A DNA stretch of 64,000 bases from Exophiala sp. HKRS030 (Eukaryota; Ascomycota; Eurotiomycetes; Chaetothyriales; Herpotrichiellaceae). The DNA lies in contig JAHWDD010000007.1 of NCBI GenBank assembly GCA_023897205.1, positions 1,054,001 to 1,118,000 of the forward strand. The letters run 5' to 3'. Under the pieces are notes generated by a model. That model made no database searches, was not told the DNA's origin, and saw only the letters and a program-made list of their open reading frames with translations. The position numbers and the translations under genes were made by a program. Of the stretch, positions 1 to 10,068 are shown one piece after another. How positions within the stretch are numbered: position 1 is the stretch's first letter; the number at the start of each line of letters is the position of its first letter.

Positions 1-597
1 GCCTGCACTCTGGCGTCGCAATGCCTCCAGGATTATCCCTATTGGGTATTTTTGCGTTTGCTACGACTCTATGCGTACCCTCTTTGGGCACGGTTTGGGG
101 AAGTTCGAAGCCACATGGTAAGGTATTTGCGACTGTTGGCTTCCCGCACTTTGCCCACGGGCCATTCCTTGAACACCCTGCTCGACGTATGGTCCGAAGC
201 TGGCATGGAGCCCTACAAAGACAGATTGACTGCCCTTCTCCGACTCACCTCTGACCTTATCGGACCCTCAAGTCGATTGGAAGCTGGAGAGTGGGCCTGG
301 GTACAAGACGAGATCTGCTCGCTACACTATCAACTGGGAGGCTTCAATGATGCTTTACGGATTGCCGAGTGGCTTGCCGAAGATACAAGAGTTCCCATGG
401 GTGTTCGAATCCTCTTTTGTGCGGCACTGAACAAGGCCAGAGAAGTCCATAATTCAGGCAACGCGTCATCAATCCAGTGTCGAATTGAGGCTACGAGACA
501 GCAAGACAATGGAAACAGTCCTGCAGAGACATCTTCGGGGTCAACGCGAGCCAACAGCAGATGGGCACTCTGGGCATTTTGCCGACCTTTCTCGTAA
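1..597 (+). CDS. C-terminal part of an unrecognised protein (5' end outside window)
   Basis: The frame is open from the first base to a TAA at 595-597, about 198 codons, so the start lies upstream of the window. The product is helical and rich in Leu, Trp and Arg, with a stretch around HSLNTLLDVWSEAG and the line WVQDEICSLHYQLGGFNDAL. This recalls the helical tail of fungal Clr5-domain proteins, but the Clr5 domain itself would be N-terminal and is not visible, so the family is a guess. The last 35 codons are doubtful: from about 490 the +1 frame (ending TGA near 609) looks more protein-like, with METVLQRHLRG, so an unseen intron or a frame change may alter the true C-terminus. Confidence 0.5.
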   Translation, partial: ACTLASQCLQDYPYWVFLRLLRLYAYPLWARFGEVRSHMVRYLRLLASRTLPTGHSLNTLLDVWSEAGMEPYKDRLTALLRLTSDLIGPSSRLEAGEWAWVQDEICSLHYQLGGFNDALRIAEWLAEDTRVPMGVRILFCAALNKAREVHNSGNASSIQCRIEATRQQDNGNSPAETSSGSTRANSRWALWAFCRPFS

Positions 598-1292
598 CAC
601 CCGCTGACATACAAGATGGACTTAGTGAATGAATTATCAATGATCTTTCACTCTCTGCCTCAACACCAACCGCTGAAGCCTCATCATTGTTGTGTCATGG
701 AAAAAGAGTCGTCTCTCTATGATATGATCTCGCCTATGGAAATTTCCTGGTCCAAACAGAACAGGTGCAACTTGAGTCAGAACATTTCAAGAAATCAAGG
801 TTGGTGCCCGTGAAATCACCCACAGTGTCTTTGTTCTCTTGTTACTTCTTTGGTTCACTCATCCAACATCATATTCTCTTTGTTGCATTCCGTTCAAAAT
901 TGTCTTAGTGTTGGTCTTTGTTCTCCGTCGCACAAAGTACAATTACAATGTCTCTTTCCTCGTTAATCCTTGTTCCTTTCAGCCTCGTGACCGTCATTGT
1001 GAGGATGATATCTCGGAGAAGGATATCTTCAGACTCGCGCCATGGACATGCTGGTTTTTCCAAAGTATCTGCGACTTCTGATTTTCATCCCGAGCTCTGT
1101 CTACGACAGGATTGCAAGGTTGACAACCAGAAAAGCAAGGTGAGAAAATGAAGATTTAGTAGGACCACCTACGCCTCAACTCAGCTCTATCTACAGTTGA
1201 GATTACAACACACTTACACGGTAAGCATTTTCTTTCCCATTTTCTGCCCTCATCTTAGAGGTCTTGCCCAGCAAGGGAACAAACCGACGAAG
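598..1292. other. Intergenic region, promoter side of the 569-aa hypothetical gene
   Basis: Only short, unconvincing open frames occur here. Pyrimidine-rich stretches lie at 830-970. A GTAAGC...TTAG segment at about 1220-1259 could be a very short 5' UTR intron of the downstream gene. Confidence 0.4.
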
Positions 1293-3002
1293 ATGCATAT
1301 CCAGAATATCCCACGAGAACACGTCCCGACACTAACCAAAATCCTCCAGTTCCCTCCCGACGTCGACGTCCGCGAGCACGTCAAGTCGTTGGCAGGTCTC
1401 ATCAAGCCCCTACCGTACACCCTACGCACCAGCCGGGTTGAGAGAGTGATCCTTCGACAGCAGGGAAACCTCTGCGGCCTTCACAATTTTTTGGACCATG
1501 AGACAGTGGAGACCGTCCTGAGCAAGATCAAGGTCGAAATCGGTCCTCGCTTGAACAGCCTCGTCAGTCAATGCCAGCTCCTCACTCCCGGGCAACGAAA
1601 GTGCGTCACGGAACTTCAGCGACTGCACGCTCTTTGGACGCCGCGACGAGAATTCGAAATGACATTCATTTGCTGCGCCGACGATATCAAGTGGAAGTAC
1701 GAGGCGTCGCAGTGCGAGGCATGCATCGTGAGTCGGATCGCCGGCGATTTGCAAACCATGCTCAATCTGAGATGTATGGTGAGATCGCGCGCGACGAGCA
1801 AGCACGTTGCGAAGCATGGGCTTCCACGTCTGCAAGTCTGGATCGAGAGTTGGATCCAGCAATTGCACCAATACCTTGCAGCAAAGACCGGGCAGGTTGT
1901 GGACCTGGAACAGGACATTATCGAGGAGAACGAAAAGGCCGCTGTCGCTCTAAAAGTGGCACGAAGCAAGATTCATGAGTTTCGGGTGAAACAGAATGGC
2001 ATCGTTCACGTGAATTCCTTGAGGCACGGTGAACACGGCGGCCAAATTGGACATTCGACGGCACCACCACAACCTCCACCCGCCAACGCCAATGGCAATG
2101 TTGACGGCGATATCGATGGAGATAGCGATTCCGACGTCAGCGCTGATCCCAGCTCCAAAGGCCACAGTCCATACGGAGGTCGAATGTCTCTGAAGCGAGC
2201 CAAAGCGGAAACGGTGTACAGTGTCGACATTGAGAATCTTGAGGGCGGTCCATCAGTATCAAAGTCCCGGCAATCCGAGACGGAGAGGGGACGAGGGCAG
2301 GAGCAAGAGCTGGAGGAGGTACAAGGGCCATACATTCCACCCAGACAGAACTGGAAAAGAGAAGCCGTGCCTACGGCCAAGCCGTCTTTGACAGCACAAT
2401 CAAACCCACCAGCAGCTCCCGTCTGCAACGACAGCTGGTACACCGAACCATTGACGAGCAGTCAAGTCTCACGGGCACCTTCGACGACCTTGTATCTGCG
2501 TCCCCAGCAAGCACAAGCAGCAGCAACACCAGCAGCACAGTCACACCCAATCCAGGATGCAGGAGGTCCGGCAGAGACGTATGAGAATTTGATAGGATCT
2601 TTCCCGACCGATTCTGTCATTGAGGATATTGAGCCAAACAGAGGAGAGAGATCGAGTGAGTGTGGGCCAAAGCCGACTGTCGAAACATTACCACGAACCA
2701 CTTATGATCCTCACTCACACTCGAACACTCGAGCATCATCGACAGCCATCTATACACACACCATGGTCAGCGACACCACGTTCAAGAACTTGGGGCAAGG
2801 TAGTGCGGCTACGACGGCCATCTTTATTTTGGATGACGGTAGCAAGCCTCGTGCGGTTTCTTCTTCTTCTTCCTCCGCACCATCACGACAGCCATCTCAA
2901 CCATCTGATGACACATGTTCCTCGAGGTGGGAAGATTTCTACGAAAGTCAAGCCCGACTGCGTGATGATTTGAATTGGTTTTATCACCGGAAAAACTCGT
3001 AG
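1293..3002 (+). CDS. Hypothetical protein, 569 aa
   Basis: This is a single uninterrupted frame ending in TAG at 3000-3002. The frame stays open upstream to 1197, but the first in-frame ATG is at 1293 (MHIQNIPREHVPTL), which I take as the start. Residues 1-240 are folded-looking and Cys- and Trp-containing, with the segment CEACIVSRIAGDLQTM and a charged helix before residue 240. After that the chain is low-complexity: Gly/Asp repeats, a long Ser/Thr/Pro/Gln tract, a poly-Ser run near the end, and a short ordered tail WEDFYESQARLRDDLNWFY. I do not recognise a named domain. It has no signal peptide or membrane helix, so a cytosolic or nuclear protein is likely. It converges on the Sur2 gene. 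Confidence 0.75.
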   Translation: MHIQNIPREHVPTLTKILQFPPDVDVREHVKSLAGLIKPLPYTLRTSRVERVILRQQGNLCGLHNFLDHETVETVLSKIKVEIGPRLNSLVSQCQLLTPGQRKCVTELQRLHALWTPRREFEMTFICCADDIKWKYEASQCEACIVSRIAGDLQTMLNLRCMVRSRATSKHVAKHGLPRLQVWIESWIQQLHQYLAAKTGQVVDLEQDIIEENEKAAVALKVARSKIHEFRVKQNGIVHVNSLRHGEHGGQIGHSTAPPQPPPANANGNVDGDIDGDSDSDVSADPSSKGHSPYGGRMSLKRAKAETVYSVDIENLEGGPSVSKSRQSETERGRGQEQELEEVQGPYIPPRQNWKREAVPTAKPSLTAQSNPPAAPVCNDSWYTEPLTSSQVSRAPSTTLYLRPQQAQAAATPAAQSHPIQDAGGPAETYENLIGSFPTDSVIEDIEPNRGERSSECGPKPTVETLPRTTYDPHSHSNTRASSTAIYTHTMVSDTTFKNLGQGSAATTAIFILDDGSKPRAVSSSSSSAPSRQPSQPSDDTCSSRWEDFYESQARLRDDLNWFYHRKNS

Positions 3003-3814
3003 CTTTCCACACGAGAAAAAAAGAACAAGAAAAAAGAACAGCCGACGTCGTTCGAAGTACTGTTCTCGTTCAATCATCATTTGTCGCATAATCACTGGGA
3101 GGGGAGTTTTTTTTCTTTTCTTTTCGAGGTTATTTCGGCGCTCGTTATACTAATACAGTCTAGTACAATGCCAAATCAAAATTGTATATTCTATATCGTC
3201 AACTGTACTCTGATATCCCACCCAGAAATTCCACTACTTGGTACGGAGTATAATACCCCTATATTCAAGATACTACGTTAATAAAATCCCCTATTCCTAG
3301 GTAGGTACCCAAGTATCTTCTCTCTTCCAATGTCTTTTGTTCGGATTCCTTCCGACAAGACACATAAAACATTCACAGCCCACACAACACCAAAACAGTA
3401 AGACAGTTTGGGCCAGTCATGGGGAATAAAGAGATGAAAACCCAGTGAGTATAGAGTACAACATGCGAACATGCTGTGAAGAATTTAACCTTGGGAAATT
3501 ACGAGTTTGGCAACCAAAGGAGTGGTGAAAACAAAGGGTTGCGAACTCCTTCATTCTTCCTTTTCTGTGTTGGTACATATTACCGGTATTGGTCTAATAA
3601 GACCCTCCCATATTTTAAAACGTTTGTATATAATTCGTACGCATCTCAACTCCTCCCAGACATATATCCTTCCGCAACAGTCCCCAAACAATCCCGTCAC
3701 CCAAAAACCAAAACAAGGACAATTTGGACCCGCCAGCTATGTTGTTGTGTTTTTTTCTTTGTCTCTGTCGGGAGCAAAAGGACAAGATTGAGTTTTGAAA
3801 AAGGACACAAAGGT
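3003..3814. other. Convergent intergenic region
   Basis: This is the shared 3' flank of two convergent genes. It is A/T-rich with poly-T and poly-A tracts suited to 3' ends. One copy of the dispersed 9-mer TACGGAGTA lies at 3243-3251, with CTAGGTAGGTACCC close by at about 3297-3310. No gene is supported. Confidence 0.5.
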
Positions 3815-5134
3815 TCAGTCTGCGTGGAGGATGGCCGGACTCCTCCCATGTAAAGTACCAGCCATCCGGTCTGAAAAGGCTTTGGCATCAAAACCACTCT
3901 TTCGTCTAGTGCTCCGTCTGAGAGACTGTTTAACCTCCTGCTCTTCCCGCGCTTCTTCGGCAATAACTCTTGCACCGTCCTGGTTTTCGAGCACTTGCTT
4001 CTGACTGCTGCGGGTTTGCTGCTGAGCATTCTCCATATCGATTTCCGGGGAGTTGACGACGGATGCTTGAGAGGAGGCAAGATCAGCGTCGACCTTTCTC
4101 TGAGCAGCGATCCTGTCACGTTGGTATCGAGCCGATACGTCGCCACCAGTCCAAGCGGTATTCAAGATACGGTCCCAAAACGTAAAGAAGGGTTGGGAAA
4201 AGTTGGTCTTGATGCCCCAGCTTTGATGATGGACATCGTGATAAGCGGCGTTGTTCGAAGTGATGTGTTGGAGAGGGTCCCATGGGAATGCATAACCGCA
4301 GTGATCATCCACAGTCTTGATGGTAGAGCAGGTGAAGAACCACATTCCTTGTCGAATAGTCATGCCCGTCACGAGGTAGGCAATTCCAGTACCCAACGTA
4401 TCCAGCATGAATCCCTCAATCGGGTGATTGTATAGAGCACCGTAGGCATATGGCACATAAAGTCGGTGGTGACGAGAATGAAGGGTCGTATATAGAAACT
4501 TGTTCATGTGCATGGCCCGATGCAAAAAGTATTGCCATGTATCGACGATCAAGATGGCGACCGTGAACTGAACGCCAGGAATGCCTATCCAATAGATGAA
4601 CTTGGCAGTAGACATTTCCCAAGGAGCGAAAGCCTGAGGCCCATAAGTACCGCCACACAGAGCCGCAGCAAGTTGAGGGTAGTTCTGCAGCTTTCCACCC
4701 ATGGCCTGGGCGTCCAAGCCGATGATCGCAAGCAGACTTGGGACGTATTGCTGGACGTGACGAAGACGATATGCCCAAAGAGTGACATCGAATTCCTCTC
4801 TTCCCACAGTCTCCTCCGGATCGAAGTACGCAACGGCCAGTCCAAAGACAGTCTGGATTATTTGTTGCAGAACAACATCTCGAAACACCTCCCACCTCGT
4901 GACATGGTTCCGCTTCAACACCTCTGCTGGAGTATGTAGACGGTACTTTGCGCAAACATCAAAGACGTCGAGGATGTGAAAGAAACCAGAAACCACCCAA
5001 TAGGCAATCACAGGAGCCAACAACTGACATACGATATCCGGCACGCCAGGAATCATAGAGGGACGAGAGGCGAGGGTGTAAGACGGGAGCGGAGGGAGAT
5101 CCTGCAGGGTAGAGTTCGCCATGGTGTCAACCAT
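3815..5134 (-). CDS. sur2: Sphinganine C4-hydroxylase (Sur2 family)
   Basis: This integral ER-membrane di-iron enzyme of the fatty acid hydroxylase superfamily converts sphinganine to phytosphingosine. The 439-aa frame has no intron. Hydrophobic segments lie near residues 35-58, 85-103 and 180-200. The three histidine boxes are visible: HRAMH (205-209), HSRHH (219-223) and HDVHH (299-303). Two start codons are possible, MVDTMANS at 5134 or the Met four codons later at 5122. The protein is longer than yeast Sur2 because of a tail of roughly 100 residues rich in Gln, Glu and Arg after the last box, ending in a basic RRSTRRKSGF stretch. It is divergent from TCTP across a 636-bp region. Confidence 0.93.
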   Translation of the reverse strand: MVDTMANSTLQDLPPLPSYTLASRPSMIPGVPDIVCQLLAPVIAYWVVSGFFHILDVFDVCAKYRLHTPAEVLKRNHVTRWEVFRDVVLQQIIQTVFGLAVAYFDPEETVGREEFDVTLWAYRLRHVQQYVPSLLAIIGLDAQAMGGKLQNYPQLAAALCGGTYGPQAFAPWEMSTAKFIYWIGIPGVQFTVAILIVDTWQYFLHRAMHMNKFLYTTLHSRHHRLYVPYAYGALYNHPIEGFMLDTLGTGIAYLVTGMTIRQGMWFFTCSTIKTVDDHCGYAFPWDPLQHITSNNAAYHDVHHQSWGIKTNFSQPFFTFWDRILNTAWTGGDVSARYQRDRIAAQRKVDADLASSQASVVNSPEIDMENAQQQTRSSQKQVLENQDGARVIAEEAREEQEVKQSLRRSTRRKSGFDAKAFSDRMAGTLHGRSPAILHAD

Positions 5135-5770
5135 ACACGAGGAGGGTGGAAAAGTACAAAAGAAGAGTCCTCGTTGTCGAAGGGGCGCTCCGAAGTATAT
5201 TAAGACGGGTGACTCGGAGGACTCGGATATCGAGGCAACAAGGAGCGTAAGGAGCGACAGGGCTGAGGGCCGTGAGTAAATCGTTTAGCAGAGTTAAAGT
5301 AGCGTGACAGAAGAAGAAAAGAAGAGGAGCATGCGTGATTGACGTGAATTGAACGTGAAGAAATGAGCGCAAGAAGAGGTGGAGTGAGGTTCAAGGGGAG
5401 GACGAGATCGAGCATAGTCATTTAAACTGATGATGACTAGGAAAATACAATATTCGCCTCCCGCGTTGTCCGCAGATTGCGATGACAATCAATCAGCCGG
5501 ATCTACTCTTCTCCGTCTCCGAAAGTGCCTCATCACCCCATCACGTGTTTGGGCGCTGCCAAGCACTCGGCTAAGATGCCCAAAACAATGCACGGCTGAA
5601 TCCACAGGCATGGGCTAGAGCCAGAATTTCGTGTGGGTTGAGGTGAGGACCCCTCTACTCGTACAGAAAACAACAAAAAGCCTGCGTTTTTCTTTCCCAT
5701 CTTTCGACACTCGACCTCCAATACTGTTCTGTTCTGTTCTCTGCTGTCCTTTTTCTAGCAGCCATTCAAA
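5135..5770. promoter_or_regulatory. Divergent promoter region, sur2 / TCTP
   Basis: The two starts face away from each other. A CACGTG core lies at 5542-5547. Just upstream of the TCTP start the leader is strongly pyrimidine-rich, with TGTTC in three tandem copies around 5724-5740 and CCTTTTTCTAG ending near 5758, which also resembles a splice acceptor of a possible 5' UTR intron. Confidence 0.5.
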
Positions 5771-6491
5771 ATGATCATCTACAGGGTGCGTCTACCTGAT
5801 TCTGGCAAAAAAGACCACAGTCGCAACTCTGCCCCGCTTTGAAAAGAATTCCTCACTGACTCGCTCCTCCACAGGACCTCATTAGCGGAGATGAGATCTG
5901 CTCAGATACCTCCAAGATCATCGACGCCGGCAATGGCTTGTGGGAGATTGATGGCAAGATGATCAAGAAGGGTGCCGAGAACTTTGGTCTGTTTTCAAGC
6001 AATGCGCGTTCTAGGGTTTGATCTGACAGGCAACTAGTTCTCGAGGGTGCCAACCCATCTGCCGAAGGTGAAGATGGCGAAGACGGTGGTGATGACTCTG
6101 GCGACAACCAACCAGTCCTCGATCTTGCCGACCAATTCAGACTCCAGAAGTTGGAGGGTGGTATGACCAAGAAGTCATATCAGAGTGAACTCAAGAGTAG
6201 GTCAGAGTCATATACCTCGGGATCTTGGTCATTAACTTTCCCTTAGAATACATGAAGGCCCTTACTGAGAAGCTGAAGGAGCTTGGTAAATCCGAGGAAG
6301 ATATCAAGAAATTCCAATCCGAGGCACCTGCTGCGGCCAAGAAGATCCTTGGCAACTGGGACAACTACGACATCTACCAGGGTGAATCCATGGCTGAGAA
6401 CGGCATGTATGTTCTCGTCGACTTCCGTGAGGACGGTATGACTCCCTACATCACCGTCTGGAAGTGGGGTCTTGAGGAATACAAGGTGTAA
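5771..6491 (+). CDS. tma19: Translationally controlled tumour protein homologue (TCTP / Tma19)
   Basis: There are four exons: 5771-5785, 5875-5986, 6038-6196 and 6247-6491, with introns of 89, 51 and 50 nt. They join in frame to 176 aa, matching the usual family length of about 170. The first coding exon is only 15 nt (MIIYR), followed by DLISGDEICSD, the TCTP N-terminal signature. Exon 3 carries EGANPSAEGEDGEDGGDD (TCTP1-like signature followed by an acidic loop) and exon 4 ends in the family's YITVWKWGLEEYKV-type C-terminus. TCTP is an abundant cytosolic, ribosome- and microtubule-associated protein linked to growth control and stress. The GT-AG junctions are unambiguous because each joins conserved residues. 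Confidence 0.95.
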
Positions 6492-7232
6492 ATGTGATCT
6501 TGGAACTCAACTTGGTGGTGACGTCCTTGGAGCGCTAGTGAGACGATCTGATGAAAATGGCGAATGCGAAACGATAGCATTTCACGGAGCAAGCATATCG
6601 AGAAATAGAATATGCCAGGAAATTGAATGGTGTCGTGGTCATTATGACTTGCTGTAGGTCGTTGATTTGACTCCCTTGTGTGAACTCGCCAATGTCACCC
6701 CACCAAAGAGTGCAAAGAAATCTTCATATTAGTCGTGATGAACCGTATATCGACATGAGGTGCGAATTCTTGTTGGCCAGTCATTCTGGAGGCTATGCTC
6801 ATTTATCATACTGGAGCTTGATAACGTGGTGGATTTTGATGTTATTGGTGACCATCAATCGAAAGACGCCTAGGCCATCGCTGCATGTAAATCAATAAGT
6901 CAATTCGATTCTCCGCAACGGACTTGTCGATCCTCAATACGAGATTGGTTTTCTTCTGCAGTCGCAGGCCGAAGTTGAATGTCTGACGGTGGTTGTTTCC
7001 GATTTTCTCGCGGGAAGCTACGACATCCCTCGGGAAAGAAGCACCGTCAGACAATTCCGAATACGGAGACCTCAGTACCATCTCGTGTCTCGTCTTTCCC
7101 CTCTGCTACACTACCAACTCCCAACCATTTTACTCGTGTGTCTGATTCCCAGAATCTCCTCTATTCTTCTGCATGATCTTTTCAGAACAAATCACTTCTT
7201 ATTGAATGTTGGTATAACATTATTTTGCCGTC
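6492..7232. other. Intergenic region, TCTP 3' flank and ecm14 promoter
   Basis: I see no supported gene or RNA. Pyrimidine-rich sequence at 7090-7180 precedes the ecm14 start. Confidence 0.4.
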
Positions 7233-8957
7233 ATGGCACGCCTGCGACTTATCCTTTTAGTTGCTATCTTCATTGCCTTCGCCAATTGCCTGCCGCCTGC
7301 GCAGTGCCATTCCTCGCTGCGGCCGAAGATATCGTACCCCGCGAAAGTAAGGTCTGGCGGACCTTTCAAGAGATTTAGAGATTCTCTTATCGAGAAGATT
7401 TGGACCATACCTGGCAAGAATGGAGAGGAAGAGTGTTCCAGCCCGGAAGTGGCTCCGCGGCTACCTGCACGGTTCCATATACGTTATGGTGACGACGTAG
7501 TCCTACGCTTCCAGATCCGCACAGAAGATGAAGCAAAAGCTCTGTCTAAAGTCATAAGGATGTTATACATCGATATCTGGGATGCCACAGACCACTGGGT
7601 CGACATCAGGATACAAAAGGACGTCTTACCCTCCTTCATCGGACTACTCCCATCGTCTCTACACCACGCATACAAACCTCTCATTCACGATCTGCCCCGG
7701 GCGGTCTACGACACTTATCCGAGCTCTCCTTACTCACTGGAAACTCCTCTCCTCTCAAGTCTCACAACTCTCCATCGCGGTCGACCACATGTTGGTGCGC
7801 CCCAAGACCTCTTTTTCCAAGATTACCAGCCACTTTCAGTCCTTTATCCATGGCTACGCCTGATAGCCTCTATGTTTCCTACGCATGCGGAGTTGATTAG
7901 CATTGGTCAGTCACCAGAGGGACGAGACATACCTGCATTGCGAATAGGTGCCAAAACACAGCCCGGCGATGATCATGAGGTTCGGCATACTGTCCTGATT
8001 GTGGGTGGCACCCATGCAAGAGAATGGATTGGGGTGTCAACTTCTGCATACGTGGCGTACAACCTAGTTACTCGCTATGGCCATCCTCATTTCCCTGCAG
8101 TGACAAAAATGCTAGATCATTTCGACATAGTTTTTGTCCCCGTACTCAACCCAGACGGCTACGAATACACATGGACCACCGACAGGTTCTGGCGCAAGAA
8201 CAGACAGGCGACCCATTTGCCATTCTGCCCCGGCATCGACCTCGACCGCTCATTCCGGTTCGAATGGGATGGCCATGATGCGGATAATGCGTGCAGTGAC
8301 GATTACCCCGGACCAACACCTTTTGCAGCCCAGGAAGCCCAGCTTCTGTCGGAGTGGGCGAGAGGTCAGACGCATGAAAACAACGTCACATTCGTGTCGT
8401 ATCTGGATTTCCATTCGTACTCACAAGAGATTCTTTATCCTTACAGCTATACCTGCGACATTGATCCACCAAACCTCGAGGATCTCGAGGAAGTGGCATT
8501 TGGCCTAGCCAAGTCGTTCCGATTGACGAATGGTCACCACTACGATGTTGAGAGTGCCTGTTCAGGAAGCACCACTTATCGTGACAAAGTCAAAAAGACC
8601 CGTGTCCAGGTTGATCCACAGGGAGGATCTGCGCTGGACTTCTTCTATCATGACCTCAATGTCAAGCTAGCGTTTCAAATCAAACTTCGGGACACAGGTA
8701 CTTATGGCTTCTTGTTGCCAAAGTCTCAAATTGTGCCTACTGGAGAAGAAGCATATGAAGCTGTCATGGCCCTTGGGCGATGGTTGTTAGGTAATCACGG
8801 TATTGAAAGTGTTGATCCTGAAACAGTCTGGGGGGTGGAGATTGAGGCTCCCGCACCCAAAGATGGACAGACCCAATCCGAAAATAATGAGTATGAGGAC
8901 GACGAAGATGACGATGAAGAGTGGCAAGATCTCAAAAAGAGACGTCGACGTCGTTGA
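7233..8957 (+). CDS. ecm14: Ecm14-type inactive metallocarboxypeptidase (M14 pseudoenzyme), secreted
   Basis: This intronless 574-aa protein begins with a signal peptide (MARLRLILLVAIFIAFANC), followed by a propeptide-like region and an M14 carboxypeptidase domain. Zinc ligands are present: HAREW (H261, E264) and H394 in DFHSYS. Two catalytic positions are changed: the general base Glu of the ELRD motif is Lys484 (IKLRDTGTYG), and the substrate-binding Asn of the NR pair is Asp338 (DLDRSF, Arg339 kept). These changes are the hallmark of fungal Ecm14, a proposed zinc-binding pseudoprotease connected with the cell wall. The C-terminus is an acidic stretch followed by KKRRRRR. It converges on the Raptor gene. 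Confidence 0.93.
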   Translation: MARLRLILLVAIFIAFANCLPPAQCHSSLRPKISYPAKVRSGGPFKRFRDSLIEKIWTIPGKNGEEECSSPEVAPRLPARFHIRYGDDVVLRFQIRTEDEAKALSKVIRMLYIDIWDATDHWVDIRIQKDVLPSFIGLLPSSLHHAYKPLIHDLPRAVYDTYPSSPYSLETPLLSSLTTLHRGRPHVGAPQDLFFQDYQPLSVLYPWLRLIASMFPTHAELISIGQSPEGRDIPALRIGAKTQPGDDHEVRHTVLIVGGTHAREWIGVSTSAYVAYNLVTRYGHPHFPAVTKMLDHFDIVFVPVLNPDGYEYTWTTDRFWRKNRQATHLPFCPGIDLDRSFRFEWDGHDADNACSDDYPGPTPFAAQEAQLLSEWARGQTHENNVTFVSYLDFHSYSQEILYPYSYTCDIDPPNLEDLEEVAFGLAKSFRLTNGHHYDVESACSGSTTYRDKVKKTRVQVDPQGGSALDFFYHDLNVKLAFQIKLRDTGTYGFLLPKSQIVPTGEEAYEAVMALGRWLLGNHGIESVDPETVWGVEIEAPAPKDGQTQSENNEYEDDEDDDEEWQDLKKRRRRR

Positions 8958-10068
8958 TGATTGTTTACTACAGAACGGAGAGCCTTGGGTTTTTGCAATG
9001 TAGCATTACGGATGCTCTGGTCGGCAAAATGCAACGAGAAGTGCTTTTTGAGCAACAATCAAACGAAGGGCTTCCGACGGCGGCAAATCTCGACTTTTAT
9101 CTGTACAACATCCCAATCGTACAGCTTGAAACACCAGTCAGGACAGTCGTGTATTGCTGACCCCTTGAAAGTCGGATGCCATGTGTCGATATGAATGTTG
9201 TATCTTGGGGTATGACATGGTGTTGGGCGGATAAACTGCACAGGATCCCACCGCTCCCCTCTCGTTTCGGTCCCGAACTGGCAGCCACCAGGATGCGCTG
9301 AAAAGGCGACAGGAGATGGAACAAAACGCATTTACTTTCGTTTTTTGTAATTATAGCCTTGGCGAACGAGTATAATACTCTGTATGATTTTCGAGTTCGC
9401 GTAGTACGAATATCATCTGCCTCAAAAGAGGTCTACTTCTACTACTTGATGCAATTGACCAAGACTACCTTTGCCACGCTTCGATGTTATGATTACTGTG
9501 ATTAAACGTATTACCGAGTAGAAAGAGCCCACCTAGCTATCGCGAGGAAGCAATCTGGAGGATCCGTATCGTCCGAGGTACGTTTGGCACGGCACTCGTG
9601 CGAGCACCCACGACCACCATGATCCTCGACATCTACCTGTGGAGCGAGGACGTCGCCGCTCCGAATCGAATGACTATGACATACAATGATGGACAATGCC
9701 AATGAAGGACAACATCGCCAAACCCATTTACCCCGTGGTTCGCGAAACCCTTGGCCGGTGAGTGTGGGCGGCCGGCTCTACGAAGCAAAAGCAAGACCCA
9801 AAAAAGAATCACAACTCCCACCCTGAATCCCTACTCCCTGATCCCTGAATTCCCCAATCATTCTCAATCGTTGTATCCCGTGGGGGGGGGCTTGTTTTTC
9901 CCATGGGCGAAGCAAAACAAAGGGGTCAAGGATGCCGCGTTCCTCACTCGGTTCTTCTCCGACCTTTATTTTTTCGCCCTCTTGTAAAGTCTTTCATCTC
10001 CATCCTAGGTGGGGAATGTTTCCATCGGCGGTCTTCAACAACGTCAAAGTGCCACTCGAGGGGGGGGA
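8958..10068. other. Convergent intergenic region, ecm14 / raptor
   Basis: No gene is supported in either strand. A run of nine G lies at about 9882-9890 and one of eight G at about 10060-10067, next to the raptor stop codon; these are simple homopolymer tracts. Confidence 0.45.

Noticed and set aside
9882..10067. Poly-G tracts as possible quadruplex or origin elements
   Set aside because: They are two isolated homopolymers of eight or nine G, without the repeated G-run pattern needed.
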